Below, piece after piece: positions 5,343 to 5,879 of a stretch of DNA of 5,879 nt; positions within the stretch are counted from its first letter, which is position 1; every line of letters begins with the position of its first letter. Both the position numbers and the translations under genes were made by a program. The notes beneath the pieces were generated by a model. It ran no database searches. It was not told the origin of the DNA and was given only the letters and a program-made list of their open reading frames with translations. Source of the DNA: Bacteroidales bacterium (GTDB taxonomy: Bacteria > Bacteroidota > Bacteroidia > Bacteroidales > JAAUTT01); assembly GCA_012031335.1 (NCBI GenBank), contig JAAUTT010000325.1, positions 1 to 5,879 on the forward strand, read 5' to 3'.

Positions 5343-5879
5343 CTAGCCAAGGGCAACATCGAGGAGCATCATAACAGCAAAACCAACCATAACGCCAATA
5401 GTTGACAAGTCGGTTTCGTTCCCGGTTTGCGATTCAGGAATAAGCTCCTCGGCAACAACAAAAATCATGGCTCCGGCAGCAAAAGAAAGAGCATAAGGGA
5501 GTATGGGGGTTAAAATAATCACCAGAACAGCACCAATAACACCGGCAACAGGCTCTACAATTCCCGAAATCTGTCCGTAATTAAAAGCTTTTCTTCTCGA
5601 GAAACCTTCGCGGCGCAATGGGATAGAAACGGCAGCTCCTTCGGGGAAATTCTGAAGGCCGATACCAATGGCCAGGGCCAGTGCTCCGGCCAGAGCTCCC
5701 GTATCGGGATTATTGGCTAATGCACCGAATGCAATACCAACTGCTAAACCTTCGGGGATATTATGAAGCGTAATGGCTAATACCAATAAAACACTGCGGT
5801 GCCAGGAAGTTTTTTATACCTTCGGCTTTTTCGCGACCAAGGCCAAGATGAAGGTGAGGAAGTATACGATCAATCAGAT
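5343..5879 (-). CDS. ZIP-family metal transporter (GufA/ZIP11-like), 3' part, one frameshift
   Basis: The stop is the TAG at 5345-5343 and the gene runs off the high-coordinate edge, so its N terminus is missing. The readable part has the two ZIP signature helices that line the metal path: [11 protein letters not shown] and, about 35 residues later, [13 protein letters not shown]. They are followed by two hydrophobic helices ending in [15 protein letters not shown] and a last helix ending LLDVALG. ZIP proteins bring zinc or related divalent metals into the cytoplasm. The first 60 or so bases in the window encode [20 protein letters not shown] in another frame; dropping one A from the coding-strand run at 5810-5815 joins it as [20 protein letters not shown]. 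The 147-residue frame that begins with a TTG at 5786 is thus not a real start. It lies 117 bases before the TonB receptor and may share a transcript with it. Confidence 0.88.

Noticed and set aside
3032..5815. Phase variation through homopolymer tracts
   Set aside because: Six-base A/T runs are short for slipped-strand switching, and three separate off-state tracts plus two non-tract shifts do not fit a switch.
1..5879. CRISPR array, tRNA or rRNA, insertion sequence or phage gene
   Set aside because: I saw no regularly spaced repeats, no tRNA-like or rRNA-like sequence, no transposase and no terminal repeats.

Overview
This AT-rich window reads as part of a Bacteroidota chromosome or metagenomic contig. 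The signs are two TonB-dependent receptors that each carry an N-terminal carboxypeptidase-regulatory-like domain, signal peptides ending just before Gln (FSQ, KAQ), no clear Shine-Dalgarno sequences, and no recognisable sigma70-type promoters. Every gene I can support lies on the minus strand, so transcription runs from high to low coordinates.

Layout in the direction of transcription: (1) 5879-5343, the 3' part of a ZIP-family metal transporter, interrupted by one frameshift. (2) 5225-2902, a complete TonB-dependent receptor gene read in six segments because of five apparent frameshifts; the largest intact piece is 4913-3021. (3) 2901-2618, a non-coding region holding two adjacent palindromes just upstream of the next gene. 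(4) 2617-2207, a Fur-family repressor, probably Zur-like. (5) 2174-1152, a COG0523/CobW G3E GTPase. (6) 1113-925, an unrecognised 62-residue basic protein. (7) 846-520, a small membrane-anchored His/Cys protein. (8) 472 to the window edge, the start of a second TonB-dependent receptor, with a likely frameshift near the edge. Genes 4 to 8 are separated by 32, 38, 78 and 47 bases and look like one operon.

Together they fit a zinc or other transition-metal scarcity locus: a metal-sensing repressor, a metallochaperone GTPase, outer-membrane receptors and an inner-membrane ZIP permease. The metal is inferred from neighbourhood, not proven by sequence. The most notable signals are the double palindrome before the repressor gene and the concentration of frameshifts in the three transport genes. 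Three of those shifts fall on A/T runs of exactly six, while runs of similar length in the repressor and GTPase genes stay in frame. Sequencing error and real gene decay cannot be told apart from this window alone.
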